Assembly: GCF_033807575.1 (NCBI RefSeq)
Contig: NC_084716.1
Coordinates: 8,928,001-8,992,000 of the forward strand
Source of the DNA: Cydia pomonella
Taxonomy: Eukaryota; Arthropoda; Insecta; Lepidoptera; Tortricidae
DNA: 64,000 bases
Direction: 5' to 3'
A model generated the notes under the pieces. It was not told the DNA's origin. It worked only from the letters and a program-made list of their open reading frames with translations, and searched no databases. Positions 41,349 through 52,100 of the stretch are shown piece after piece (position 1 is the stretch's first letter; each line of letters starts with the position of its first letter). A program made the position numbers and the translations under genes.

Positions 41349-41750
41349 TGTAAATATGTATAGTAGAGATTTGTTTTTAGATCAAGTTGTAAAAATGTGA
41401 ACGATTATTATACATTATTTTTCTTACATTAAGATATAACTTTTTTATTGTAAAGTTGTACATAACTAGTAATAAAAAAAAGTTTTAAAATGTAACAACT
41501 TGTTTGATTTATCGATAAAGTTTACCACGCGTAACATCATGTGTTTATTATACCTACTTTCAAAATTTGTTGCACTACCCTTCCTAATTAATATTTCAGC
41601 AAGCCCACTACTCAAAGGTTGTCTGAGATCGCTCTTAAGCGATAAGACCGCCTGTCGTTGCCCAGTGTATTTTAGTTTGTATTTTTTTCTATTTTGTTAT
41701 CTTTTTTGTTTGTGGTGCACGATAAAGATTATTACCACTAGATTGAAACT

Positions 41751-41881
41751 ATCCTAGCTTTGCCCAGATATTTTAGTATCTTAATATCTGTGAAATCTAT
41801 CAAATCCATACGAATTACACATAATTAAGTAGTGACAGATTTCACAGATAAGAAACTAAAATATCTGGGCAAAGCTAGGAT
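41751..41881. mobile_element. 131-bp palindromic MITE
   Basis: ATCCTAGCTTTGCCCAGATA at 41751 is mirrored by TATCTGGGCAAAGCTAGGAT ending at 41881. Pairing continues through TTTTAGT and ATCTGTGAAATCT. No coding sequence; superfamily unknown. Confidence 0.85.
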
Positions 41882-42237
41882 GGTTCCGCTCTACTAGAGC
41901 AGCACCAAAATAGCTGAGTGATATGACCGCCATTTTATATTTTTCAAATCCAATCCTCGCTATCACTGTCGTCTGTTCCAGTTCATTTTGTTTCAAAAGT
42001 CAGTGCTAGGGTTCAATCACTCTCATGCATCTCTCATGTTTTAGTTTAAGGTTGATTTTTCTTAGACTGTTTACTTGATAGCTGTAATTCACGTGCATTT
42101 GTGCGTTGTATTGCAAAGGTAGAATTATAGTGTAATCTGTATGAGTGAATTTGTTAAAAAAGTTTGTTATTGTTAGATTCTAACACATGTATGTGGATAA
42201 AAGCTGTCAAATAAACAGTGTTAAAATAATCTAACTA

Positions 42238-42460
42238 CAGTTGAATTTTTAATTCGATAGCGACGTTTGACAGATAAATGCGCATTAAGACTAAAATAAC
42301 TGTTTTCTGGTACAACTATAGCTGTTCTCATGAATACAAATCAACTTTATATCAATAATTAAACGTAGTCTCATTCATACTTGTAAGAAATATACTCAGA
42401 GTAACGAGATATTTATTACGAAAACTGTCAAACGTCGCTATCGAATTAAAAATTCAACTG
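42238..42460. mobile_element. 223-bp MITE, TA-flanked
   Basis: CAGTTGAATTTTTAATTCGA at 42238 is mirrored by TCGAATTAAAAATTCAACTG ending at 42460; the inverted repeat extends through TAGCGACGTTTGACAG. TA lies on both sides. The AGTTGAATT start is shared with the 600-bp MITE at 37308, which suggests a related Tc1/mariner-type family. Confidence 0.88.
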
Positions 42461-42781
42461 TATAGATTAATGAAATGTCGATATCAACGTATTTAAACTT
42501 TTGAACAGAACATCACTACCGGAAGAACGGCCATTTTATTGGCCAGTATACTTTAGGTAGGCACGCTCATTTTGTAGGTATAAGTCCATATACGTCAATG
42601 TTCAACTCTGATTGTGATTTTCCATTTTCCGGACATTGATGCGCACTTTCGAAATATTTTCGTGATTATTAAAAAGTTTTTGTTATTTGTTACTGTTTGA
42701 AATTTGAGTTTTTCTGTTAGTTGTTTTATTATTCGTTGTTTAAAATTTTATTAATCGTAGAGTTTTTCTGAGTTTGTTGAC

Positions 42782-43658
42782 ATGAGTGAACTTCGGAGAA
42801 AGCGTTGTGTTTTTGGCTGTGCTTGCTTGCATGCTTTTGGTAAGTATCTATTGGCTATTATTAACTTGTATGTTTGATATTTTCATGGTTTACTTGTATT
42901 GCGACTACACAAATCGATAAAACACTTAACCAAGGTTTAAGAAAGCCGGTACATGAATAGGCTTTTGTGGTGCCGTACATGACACAGCATTTCTCAGTAG
43001 AGCTTTCTAGGGCTTCACATTTTTTACCCATATTTTAACGCCAACTAAGATATCAAGACAAATGCCAGTTACTTGTATTTATTATTCTTTTTGATGTTTA
43101 AATTTATTACCAAGTAAATAAATTAGAGTTACATCAAGCTAACTTGGCAGCGATTTGGATAGCACGTGCAATTACTATTTTAAATGTCATAATTGTATAG
43201 AATTTTTACATTTCAAGTAACACTTGCACAGTCTGTGCTATCCAAATCGCTGCCAACTTAGCTTAGTCTAACTCTTAGTAAGTCACGGGCAAAAGCTAGT
43301 ATATCATAAATGACAATTAACTCACAACCAACCACTGGTAACAAGGTGGTTTGTTATTAGATTGTGTAAACAACAGGTTAAAACATTGACTGTTTGTAAG
43401 AATAAAGTGAACTGATTTATATTTTTTATTGAATTCCAGTTGCACATGGTGTCCCAATCCATAAATTTCCGAACCCGGAGAAACAGCCTGATTTGTTTGA
43501 TGCTTGGTTATCTGCTGTTGGAAGCCATATACAAGAAAGCGATCACAGAAGAATTTACAGAAACAAAAAGATATGTGATCACCATTTTGAAAGCAATTGC
43601 GAGACCACTGGAGGTCGTCTTGTGTGGTCAGCAGTGCCAACCATTAACTTGAAAAGTA
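42782..43658 (+). CDS. THAP-domain gene or fragment, two exons
   Basis: Exon 1 (42782-42839) reads MSELRRKRCVFGCACLHAF and ends at GTAAGT. Exon 2 starts at 43441 after TTCCAG with HGVPIHKFPNPEKQPDLFD, AWLSAVGSHIQ, KKICDHHFESNCETTGGRLV and WSAVPTINLK, with a possible donor near 43659. C-x2/4-C, the FP and W core, C-D-H-H-F and the final VPTI define a complete THAP zinc finger. No catalytic domain follows within reach: a MITE lies in the intron and the sequence after 43660 is non-coding. It could be the start of another P-like element or a small host gene. Confidence 0.65.
43126..43274. mobile_element. MITE of about 149 bp in the THAP-gene intron
   Basis: GAGTTA then GCTAACTTGGCAGCGATTTG at the left is mirrored by CAAATCGCTGCCAACTTAGC and TAACTC at the right, with GGATAGCAC/GTGCTATCC inside. 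TA occurs close to both ends. Non-coding. Confidence 0.82.
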
Positions 43659-43659
43659 T

Positions 43660-44880
43660 TTTTTTTTTACTTTATGGTGTTTACTACGACTAGGTCAACA
43701 GTTATTTGTTTTACAAGGGGGCAAAGTGGTTATTTAACCTCTCATGCTAATAATGATACCTGAGCAAGTGAAAGATTTCAAAATTGAACCACGAGCATAG
43801 TAAGTGGTTCGAAAAATGGAATTGATCCAAAATGAATGTTATTAGATATTTATCATTCAAAATCATCATTTAAAAGTCAATTCTACCAGAAAACATAAGA
43901 AAACAACTTAAAATTTGTATTCGATTACTCAAGCATTTTGATTTGAGCAAGTTCGGCAGATCAGCTCAAACAGCGCATACAATGCAGTTCTGTTTGTGAT
44001 TTGTAACTATTAATAGTAACTTGGCAAAGGCGGATCTCGCCTGGGCTGGGTAATTACTTATGTATCTATTTGCTCTGATATTTTTTCTAATCTCATACTG
44101 TGGGGACTTTCAGTTTGAGACTTCGAGCAACAATGGTTTCCGGCACGTCAGAAGGGAGGAGCCTAAGCGATATCTTACCGAACAAATAATTCTGCAATTT
44201 TTTGCGGGGGGAGGGGGGGGGGGGGGAACGTGCACACTGCAGACAGTCGCACTTCTCACTCACTACATACAAAATCCAATCTAATTTTTTTTAACAGATT
44301 TCGAAAAATAAGGAGGTTCTCAATTCATTTTTTTTTTTCATTTGTTACTTCAGAACTCCGCTGTTCAAGAACCAACATGTTTTTTTACATATTTAATAAT
44401 ATTCGAAGTTATACTTTCAGTTTGGCCCCATTGTTGTCAGTTCTGATAATGGAACTCATGAAAGAAATAAGGTAACTCCTTAAGTCTTTAGGTATTTATT
44501 AGAAGACCTTTATTCTATTCCGTTCATTTTATTAAATGACAATGTTAAATGAAAGCTTTTATTCAGTCAGTCTGTTTTTACAAGCTTTTATTTAATTTGC
44601 CATGTTTGTAAATATGTATGTTTGTTAAATGTAGGTCGTACCGCAAATCAGGCTATCTTCATACGAGTTTTAAAGTAGAGGAATTGCACGGTGGATTGAT
44701 AACACACAACTCGAAATAACTTTTATCGATTATATTATATAATTATTAAATTATATTTTCATGTTTGTAAACACGTCTTTTATTTTTGACAACTCGCACC
44801 AGTTCTAAATTTGAATATTATAGGCTAGGTATTTTGCTACGCAATCACCATAAAGGTTGCACCTTAACAACGAGAAGTAT
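43660..44880. other. Unassigned stretch with a poly-G tract
   Basis: No gene is supported. A G-run of about 20 with one A (44206-44226) could form a G-quadruplex or be an assembly-sensitive site. An acceptor-like TTTCAG near 44420 is followed by a short open stretch of unknown identity. Confidence 0.4.
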
Positions 44881-45222
44881 ATAGGTACTGATACACATGC
44901 TAATTACTAGCACGAAAGCATGCTACTATTGAGCAAATGCTACCTATTAGCATGTGTGTCTACGACGTGCTCATAATTAGCATGCTTTTTAGTAGCATAC
45001 TCAAAGATAGCACGCCCTGCTATTTTTGAGGGTTCACTAATGTTTAACCAAAACAATGTTGGCAAATTTTCATTTTACAGAAAACGTTTCACCAAAGTAT
45101 TATTTGGCAAATATATTATTCCGCAAATGTATCATTTTACAAAAAGTCACTTGATAAATAATCATTTAGTAAATAATGACAGCGTTTTACCTAACAATAA
45201 AACGCTTATTAAATACTTACCT

Positions 45223-45749
45223 TATTCAAAACCTTACATTATAATGAGAGCAGCGCTCGTTTTTCGTGCCGGAGGCGGTCATCCCTATTATTATTTCCCT
45301 TAAAACGTCAACTTATTATCTACTGGCAACACCAGGCAGCTACTTTCAAGTCTTTATAAAACTAGTTTGAAATCTAGTTCCCTCATTGTGTCTCATAAGC
45401 TATGAAGTTTTATGAAAAAAAAACTATAACCAGGCAGAGCTTGTATGTAAGGTTACTATATTCCGAATGCTTATTTAAAAGACTATCGAGACTCGAAATT
45501 GATTTAAAATATCTATAGGGTACAGGTAGTGTCGTCTAAATTGACTTACCAGGGACGACCGCTCCTAGCGAAAAATAAGACGCCAATGAGGGAACTAGAT
45601 TTCAAACTAGTTTTATAAAGACTTGAAAGTAGCTGCCTGGTGTTGCCAGTAGATAAAAAGTTGACGTTTTAAGGGAAATAATAATAGGGATGACTGCCTC
45701 CGGCACGAAAAACGAGCGCTGCTCTCATTATAATGTAAGGTTTTGAATA
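45223..45749. repeat. 527-bp foldback repeat inside the MULE
   Basis: TATTCAAAACCTTACATTAT at 45223 is mirrored by ATAATGTAAGGTTTTGAATA ending at 45749. The arms of about 165 bases are near-identical (GTTTTTCGTGCCGGAGGC, TGGCAACACCAGGCAGCTAC, AACTAGATTTCAAACTAG). About 190 bases of spacer hold no gene. It splits the left subterminal region of the MULE and is probably a separate MITE/foldback insertion; a TSD was not recognised. Confidence 0.85.
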
Positions 45750-47288
45750 ACGGTACAGGATTTAATACATTATTACAATATGTCAAAATACAAAGTATCA
45801 ATTTTATATTTTTCATGTCACCTAGTAATATGTTTAGCAAATTTATACATTCACCAAATGTCATGTAACACATTGTTATTTGATAAAAACGTCAGTGTTG
45901 AAGGTACTGGGTATTTTTTTTCGCTACCCACTTACTGCCGTGAGAATTAATTGGTTGCTTTGACATATGAGGATAAATGCATTATTGCTTATCATTCTAT
46001 GAGTTCAGTGCGAAATGTTTTATGAAGTTGTTAGTTACCTATTTATCTTGTAAAATGAGTGAAGATACTGTGTGTGAAGTGTTTAGATCTAGCCGAAATG
46101 GATTGAAAATTTACCTGGAAGGTTATTCGTATAACAAAGTAGCAACGAACAAAACTACTTATTATTGGGCGTCTGAATTGAAAAATGATGAAGTGTATCA
46201 GTGCAAAGTCATGTTGAAAACAACTATGAATGACAAGAATGAACAAATTTTATTTTCGCAGCCGCAAAAACATTGCCACGATCCAAATCCTCTACGTAAA
46301 AAAATGGCAGATTTTCGCCATAAATTGAAAGAAGATGTAGGCGGAGGTGCAAAATTTTGTAAATTATTGAACGACTCAAAAAGCGAAACTGATGTCGAAG
46401 TTCTTGAATCCTTACCATCCACTTCTGCTTTGAAACAGAGCATGTATCGGGCAAAACGCAAACTGCAAGGAACATTGAAAGAACCGACTAGTTTAGATTT
46501 TAATATTGACGAATCAATAACACAAATAAAAGGTCATAACTTCATATTAAAAGACCGTCAATATGAAAAAAAAAAAGAATAATTATGATGTCAACATTGA
46601 ACCAAGTGACTGTTTTGAGTAAATCAGACTATTGGATTTTGGATGGGACTTTTCAAATTGTGCCCAGTGTTTTTACACAGTTATATACGATACATGGAAA
46701 TATATTTTTAGACGACCATAAAACATTTCCACTTGTATTTTTTCTTTGTTCTCACAAAGATAAAAGGTCATATGATATGATGTTTGAAATGCTGATTGAG
46801 TATGGAGCAGAAAACAACATTGTTATCAAGCCAAAAATATGCATATTAGATTTTGAAAAAGCAGCCATTTCAAGTTTGCCATCAAACTTTAAGAGAATAA
46901 TTCTGCATGGTTGCAATTTTCATTTGGGCCAGATTATTTTGAGGTAAGTTACTTAGTTGCAAGACAAGCAAGCAATCGTTGCTTACATTTTTCGCGTTGT
47001 TAAAAAAAAATAACCTCGAAGCCCACTTAGGCTTCTAACCTAACCTATCCGAGTCGGATTGCCCCGACAGGTCTGGCTCGCTCGCTTACAACATTTCAAG
47101 TGGAGCAAGTTAAATATCTTTACTTTTTAATTATTCCATGCAATAGTTATCAACTAATTTTCTTTTTTTTTTCAGGATAGTCAAAAGTAGCGGCATGGCG
47201 AAAAAGTATGCACAAAATGCACATTTTAACAAGGATATTAAATGTCTACTCGCGCTCAGCCATCTAAACGAAACAGATATTCCACTAT

Positions 47289-47616
47289 CTTCTTCTTCTT
47301 CCTCGCGTTGTCCCGGCATTTTGCCGCGGCTCATGGGAGCCTGGGGTCCGCTTGACAACTAATCCCAAGATTTGGCGTAGGCACTAGTTTTTACGAAAGC
47401 GACTGCCATCTGACCTTCCAACCCAGAGGGTAAACTAGGCCTTGTTAGGATTAGTCCGGTTTCCTCACGATGTTTTCCTTCACCGAAAAGCGAGTGGTAA
47501 ATATCAAATGATATTTCGTACATAAGTTCTGAAAACTCATTGGTACGAGCCGGGGTTTGAACCCGCGACCTCCGGATTGCAAGTCGCACGCTCTTACCGC
47601 TAGGCCACCAGCGCTT
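47289..47616 (-). mobile_element. tRNA-derived SINE with 15-bp TSD
   Basis: The minus strand begins with a tRNA-like head: GGTGGCCTAGCGGTAAGAGC (A box) and GCGGGTTCAAACCCC (B box). Then come GGTGAAGGAAAACATCGTGA and GGAAACCGGACTAATCC, the core I recognise from lepidopteran SINEs, and a (GAA)n tail. It is flanked by CAGATATTCCACTAT at 47274-47288 and 47617-47631. It is inserted in a coding exon of the MULE transposase. Open frames inside it are not genes. Confidence 0.93.
47551..47608 (-). promoter_or_regulatory. RNA polymerase III A and B boxes of the SINE
   Basis: The B box GGGTTCAAACCC lies at 47553-47564 and the A box TGGCCTAGCGG at about 47598-47608, both on the minus strand, spaced as in tRNA genes. 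They would form the internal promoter of the SINE. Confidence 0.8.
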
Positions 47617-47987
47617 CAGATATTCCACTATATTTTAACAAATATTTAGAAAACCTGACTGATGAAGATAGCAAAACTATTGCATATTGGTTTGAAGAAA
47701 ACTATGTGAGTGGGACTTGTAGTGGACCGGCCAAGTATTCTCCGGGATATTGGAGTTGTTACGAAATGAATACCATGAAAATACCGAGAACGTCGAATTC
47801 TGCAGAAGCGTGGCATCATAAAATTAATCAAATTATTGATAAACATCATCCAGGGGTATATTTTTTAATTAAAGAACTAATTAAAGAAACGGTAAGCAAT
47901 GAGGGTTCAATTGAACAAAAAATGGTTGGTGCTCCTCCAGAAAAAAAGAAAAAGAAATACGTCACCAAGGACGAACGAATTAACAGA

Positions 47988-48180
47988 ATATTGATGTTGA
48001 AAAACGATTATTCAGAAGTAAAATTATTAAAATCGCTGTCAGTTCACATAAAATTACAATAATGATGATTGAAGTGTGTAAACAAAATATTGATGTTGAA
48101 AAACGATTATTCAGAGGTAAAATTATTAAAATCGCTGTCAGTTCATTTAAAATTACAATAATGATGATTGAAGTGTGTAA
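47988..48180. repeat. Two-copy 100-bp duplication at the MULE transposase 3' end
   Basis: ATATTGATGTTGAAAAACGA occurs at about 47988 and 48088. The copies run through AATCGCTGTCAGTTCA and GATTGAAGTGTGTAAA with a few changes. The first copy encodes the last residues of the transposase; the second is untranslated. Confidence 0.88.
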
Positions 48181-48649
48181 AATGTATAATTAAAATATAT
48201 GATTTGTTTCAAAATTAAATGTTTCAATTCGACCCATAATATAAATGATTAGTACAGAAACACATGTCAAATAATACATTATAGCAAACATTTTTTGACC
48301 AATGATAGATTTATTTGTTAACTTTGTTGTTAAATAATCATTTGTCAAAAAGATCTGTTATGAAATGAAATTTTATTAGTTAATTATTTGGTAATAAGAA
48401 TAATTTGTCAAAAATATTGTTGTAAAAAAATGATTTGCTAAAATATAATTTTGCCAGTAGGTAGTTGGTTGCCAAGTGTCAATTTGCTAAACATCTTTTG
48501 GCCAAACGACAGGACACCATTTTTGAGCGTGCTACCTGAGGCGGGGGTAGAGAGGGGAATGGTAATAGCAAGTGTGAACACGTTTGCTAATAAGCATGCT
48601 AGTATCGATCTGTTGTTTGCAACAGGTGCATGTGCCTGCGTCTGCCAAA

Positions 48650-51508
48650 ATGTCTCTCTGGGCTGACGAGAAAACCGTACGTTTTATTACTTTATACAGA
48701 AATAATGAATGCCTTTGGAACCCACGGTCACCTCAATATAAAAATAACATCGCAAGAAACAATGCTTACGACGACTTGTTAAACAATATGAATGATTCTA
48801 CTCTAACTTTAAAGATCTTAAAAACCAAAATAAAAAATTTAAGGTCTATTTATCATAATGAACTTAAAAAAATAGAAAGTTCGAAGCGGTCCGGCGCAGG
48901 GGCTGCTGGCGTGTACCGTCCGTCGATGCCATGGTTTCAAGAAATGCACGCGTTTATGGGAGATACGGCTGGCGAATATCGGCAAACTGTCGGAACCGAA
49001 TTGGTAAGTTCATAGGCCTACATAATTTTACTAACTTTATAATCTACTAGTGTGTGCCCGCAACTTCATTTGCGAAATCCCGTTTTTCCCGTTCCCGTAG
49101 GAATTTCGGGAAGTCCTCTCTTAGTGCTACCCTATACTCCCTAAGGAACCTACATGCCAAGTTTGAGCTTTCTACGACCAGTAGTTTCGGCTGAACGTTG
49201 TCTGTCAGTGAGTCAGTAACGGAAGAGTTTATATACTTATTAGCTTTCTGCCCGCGGCTCCGCCCGCGTGGAAGTCATTTATCGCGCGTCCCTCGGGAAC
49301 TCTTCAAAATTTCGGAATAAAAAATATTCTATGTCCTTCCCTGGGATTTAAACTATCTCATTTCAATTGGTTTAGCGGTTTAAGCGTGAAGAGGTAACAG
49401 ACAGACAGACAGACACACTTTCGCATTTACAAGCATGGATACATATAGATTATTAACTTCAAACTTACCTACCTATTAAAAATAAAATTGATATTTTTTG
49501 ATTGAACTTTCTATTACATATTTGTAACCGTACGGTCACAGACTTTAATTAGGGGACACTTTTGTAATTCATAATTCATTTATTCATTGTACCATGGTGG
49601 AAGAGTTGTTATATTATCTTATTTCTTAGTTTATTATACTATCTTAGTTAATACAAATCTATACTTTAATAAAGTTGAACACACAATTACAATTTTTCTT
49701 CATAAAAATCATTGACTGCATAATAACATTACATGTACCTTCCTTACAGCTTCGTAATAAGGTTCAAAACTCCTAAACAAAATTCCATGAGTGTAAACAG
49801 TACTATTTAGGACTAACTAAATAGAAACACATTGTAAGATCTGTATTATTTATTAATATTGTATTATTACAAGCTTTTATTTAGCACCTTTCCTGATGTT
49901 TGTTTGCTTGTTTATTTGTCTGTAATCAAATTTTGCAAGTTAAACACATTTATAGTTTCAGTTATTTATATCATAAAGTCTTGCCATGGTACCGCTTCTG
50001 TCGTTTCGAATAGCTCCGCATACGTATTCCTTATTGCCTCTGCCTGTTGCGAAGTACGGTTTCTGCGTGGTGGTAAATTTTGTAAAGCTGTCTGCATTTG
50101 TGTTCTCCAAGCTCCTGGTATCACAACACCTTGTTGTATATCTTCAAAGTCTACACACCTTTGCGTGATGTACATGTCGGATGTTTTTCGAAGCCAGTTG
50201 TGTAAAGAACACGCAGCTAATATAATACTATCAACTTATTTGGACTCATATCTATTGTGGTCAGAAGAACTCTAAATCTTATTGCTAAAATTCCAAACGC
50301 ATTTTCAACGATTCGTCTTGCTCTAGATAACCGGTAATTAAATATTTTTTCTCTGCGTGTTGGAGTAGTTCGGTACGGCTTCATTATGTAAGACTTTAGA
50401 GGAAAAGCAGCGTCAGCTAAAATAACTGAGTGTTCCGGTAAATTTAGAGTATTATTTTCTAATGCTTGTGATAAGTTCGAACGCTGAAAAACACCCCCGT
50501 CAGAAGCTCTTCCATTAGTTCCAATACTTATGTAGGAAAAGCAGTAGTCATCATCAACTAATGCCAAGAGTACAATACTATGGGCACCTTTGTAGTTATA
50601 GTAATCTGAAGTGTTATCAGGAGCGCGTATATTTATATGTTTGCCATCCAACGCTCCAACACAGCCCGGAAAATTCCATTTTGTACGAAACCCATGCTCA
50701 ATACGTTTCCAGCCTTCGTGGCTTGGAATCTGAAAAAAACATACCTAAATAAATAATGTAGGTTGTACTATTTTTAAATTCCTAATGAATATCTTATTTT
50801 CAGGATTCAGATAATTCATCGCAGAATTCGGAAGCACAGGATTCTCCGGCATCGACTGCAAGCACATCAGAATCTCTTAACTCGCCAGAATCGATGAACG
50901 TAATGTCACCCCCCGCCAATATACCAGAAGAACGACCACAATCGAGTTCATCTAGTGTCACATCGACACGGCGTAAACGACGATTCGTACAAGATGAACC
51001 GATTAATGTGGCACTGAACCGACTGGAAAACCTGAGTTCTGCAATAAATATGCCTACTGAACACGACGAATTCTATTATTTTGGACATAACATTGCTGCT
51101 CAATTACGAAGCCTGCCATTGTATGAAGCACTTAACGTACAAGCTGAGATCCAAAATATTGTGATTGCAGCAAGACGCCGTCAGCAGTGTCAGAACTTGT
51201 CTGAAGTATCACAAAGGAATTCATTTTACACTCCATACACACAAACATTAACCACAAACTCTGTTTTACATACAACACTACCAACAACACTGATTTTTGA
51301 CACACAAATGCATACAAGGAATTCATTTTATACTCTATCTCCATACACACAGACTATAACAACAAACTCTGTCTCAAATACACCACTTCAAACAGCAATT
51401 AGTACTTCGGACACACAAATGATTAATATACCCATTGTAACGATGCACGTTACTATAGGTATTTTTTATTTTAGTATATGGAAAACCAACAGCGCTATAT
51501 ATATCTAG
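48650..51508 (+). CDS. MADF-domain protein of the Harbinger element, two exons
   Basis: The ATG at 48650 starts MSLWADEKTVRFITLYRNNE, then CLWNPRSPQYKNNIARNNAY, DDLLNNMN, TLTLKILKTKIKNLRSIYHN and PSMPWFQEMHAFMGD, a complete MADF (Myb/SANT-like) DNA-binding domain. Exon 1 ends at 49003 (GTAAGT). Exon 2 starts at 50804 after TTTCAG with DSDNSSQNSEAQDSPASTAS, a Ser-rich linker, then NVALNRLENLSSAINM and FGHNIAAQLRSLPLYEALNV, QAEIQNIVIAARRRQQ, a BESS-like C-terminal helix pair, and a repetitive tail to 51508. Harbinger elements carry such a second protein, which binds DNA and aids nuclear import of the nuclease. The frame has no break. The nuclease's second exon lies inside its intron on the other strand. 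Confidence 0.82.
49045..49450. repeat. Two adjacent Lepidoptera-type LINE 3' tails
   Basis: GTGTGCCCGCAACTTCATTTG to about 49230 and GCCCGCGGCTCCGCCCGCGT to about 49450, the latter with CGGTTTAAGCGTGAAGAGGT, an (ACAG)n run and TTTCGCATTTACAAGCATGG. These are the known 3' ends of moth retroposons with that GTxTGCCCGCGGCTxCGCCCGC start. They lie in the intron of the MADF gene. Confidence 0.65.
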
Positions 51509-51627
51509 AACTTCCAATAGAATTACAGAGCCAATTACAGGTTCTCACTTATAAAAATACAATAAATTATAAAAAGTTTTTGCCCATCTTAATTTACACA
51601 TACAAGTTCCTACAGCATAAGAACAGA

Positions 51628-51631
<4 letters not shown>

Positions 51632-51660
<29 letters not shown>
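51632..51660. repeat. (TA)n microsatellite
   Basis: A perfect TA run just after MADF exon 2. Confidence 0.95.
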
Positions 51661-51661
<1 letters not shown>

Positions 51662-51725
51662 TCATTTTTACAAAAAATAAATTAAAAAAAGAAAAAGTAG
51701 TTAAATCCTGTGAGTACATATTCAA

Positions 51726-51957
51726 CAATGCACCGAGCCTTGTCCTGCGCCAGAATTATTGTCACCCATGAAGTGTCTAATTAATTTATTTTTTATTACT
51801 GCTATGCTATCATTATATATGTCGATATCACAATTTGTAGAAACTTTATTTAAACTCATGCCTGCCCTGCATATGAAACTGTTTTTCCTATACCTAGTAG
51901 TAGCTTGGTAATTACTAATGGGACGAAAATGCCTTAGCCTCCTTGACGGAATATTAA
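51726..51957 (-). pseudogene. C-terminal LINE reverse-transcriptase fragment
   Basis: The minus strand reads RRLRHFRPISNYQATTRYRK, NSFICRAGMSLNKVSTNCDI and DIYNDSIAVIKNKLIRHFMG. The (G)..LN.VS.D...ND....FK.K...HF pattern is the usual end of CR1/Jockey LINE proteins. The upstream part is missing. Confidence 0.6.
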
Positions 51958-52100
51958 AAGAATTAAATTAATTAAAAATAAAAAGAAAGGTATTAAATTA
52001 ATCGTAATCTCAATCTCATGTAATACTTTAAATAATAAATATTATAGGTCTTAAACCAATATGTTAATTTTTTCTTAAATAATGCAACATGAATGCGCGC

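Larger units (their letters stand above)
46055..48062 (+). pseudogene. MULE transposase with FLYWCH zinc finger, interrupted by a SINE
   Basis: The ATG at 46055 starts MSEDTVCEVFRSSRNGLKIY, followed by a FLYWCH-like module (YYWASELKNDEVYQCKVMLK, HCHDPNP) and a linker. A slip in an A-run near 46575 precedes the MULE domain: YWILDGTFQIVPSVFTQLYT (first Asp), KPKICILDFEKAAISSLP (second Asp) and RIILHGCNFHLGQIILR. An intron (46946 to about 47174) follows, then KSSGMAKKYAQNAHFNKDIK. A SINE interrupts the next exon, which resumes with YLENLTDEDSKTIAYWFEEN, KIPRTSNSAEAWHHKINQI and a stop at 48062. Transposase full length, two lesions. Confidence 0.84.
45031..48518 (+). mobile_element. Mutator-like (MULE/Phantom) transposon, 3.5 kb, 9-bp TSD
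   Basis: ATTTTTGAG lies at 45022-45030 and 48519-48527, a 9-bp target duplication typical of MULEs. The ends are imperfect inverted repeats of about 40 bases: GGTTCACTAATGTTTAACCA versus, inverted, GGTGTCCTGTCGTTTGGCCA. Internally the ends carry repeated TTTGCCAAA/ATTTGCTAAA-like words. One FLYWCH-MULE transposase gene lies inside. The element is inserted in the left subterminal region of the Harbinger element. Confidence 0.85.

Noticed and set aside
44060..44475. Two short plus-strand open frames around the poly-G tract
   Set aside because: They include a Gly run from the G-tract and no conserved domain.
47553..47616. tRNA gene
   Set aside because: A and B boxes are present, but the tRNA-like part continues into a SINE body with (GAA)n tail and TSD, and a complete cloverleaf is not evident.
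47131..47628. Two minus-strand open frames
   Set aside because: They are translations of the SINE and its flanks; the SINE is a pol III retroposon with no protein.
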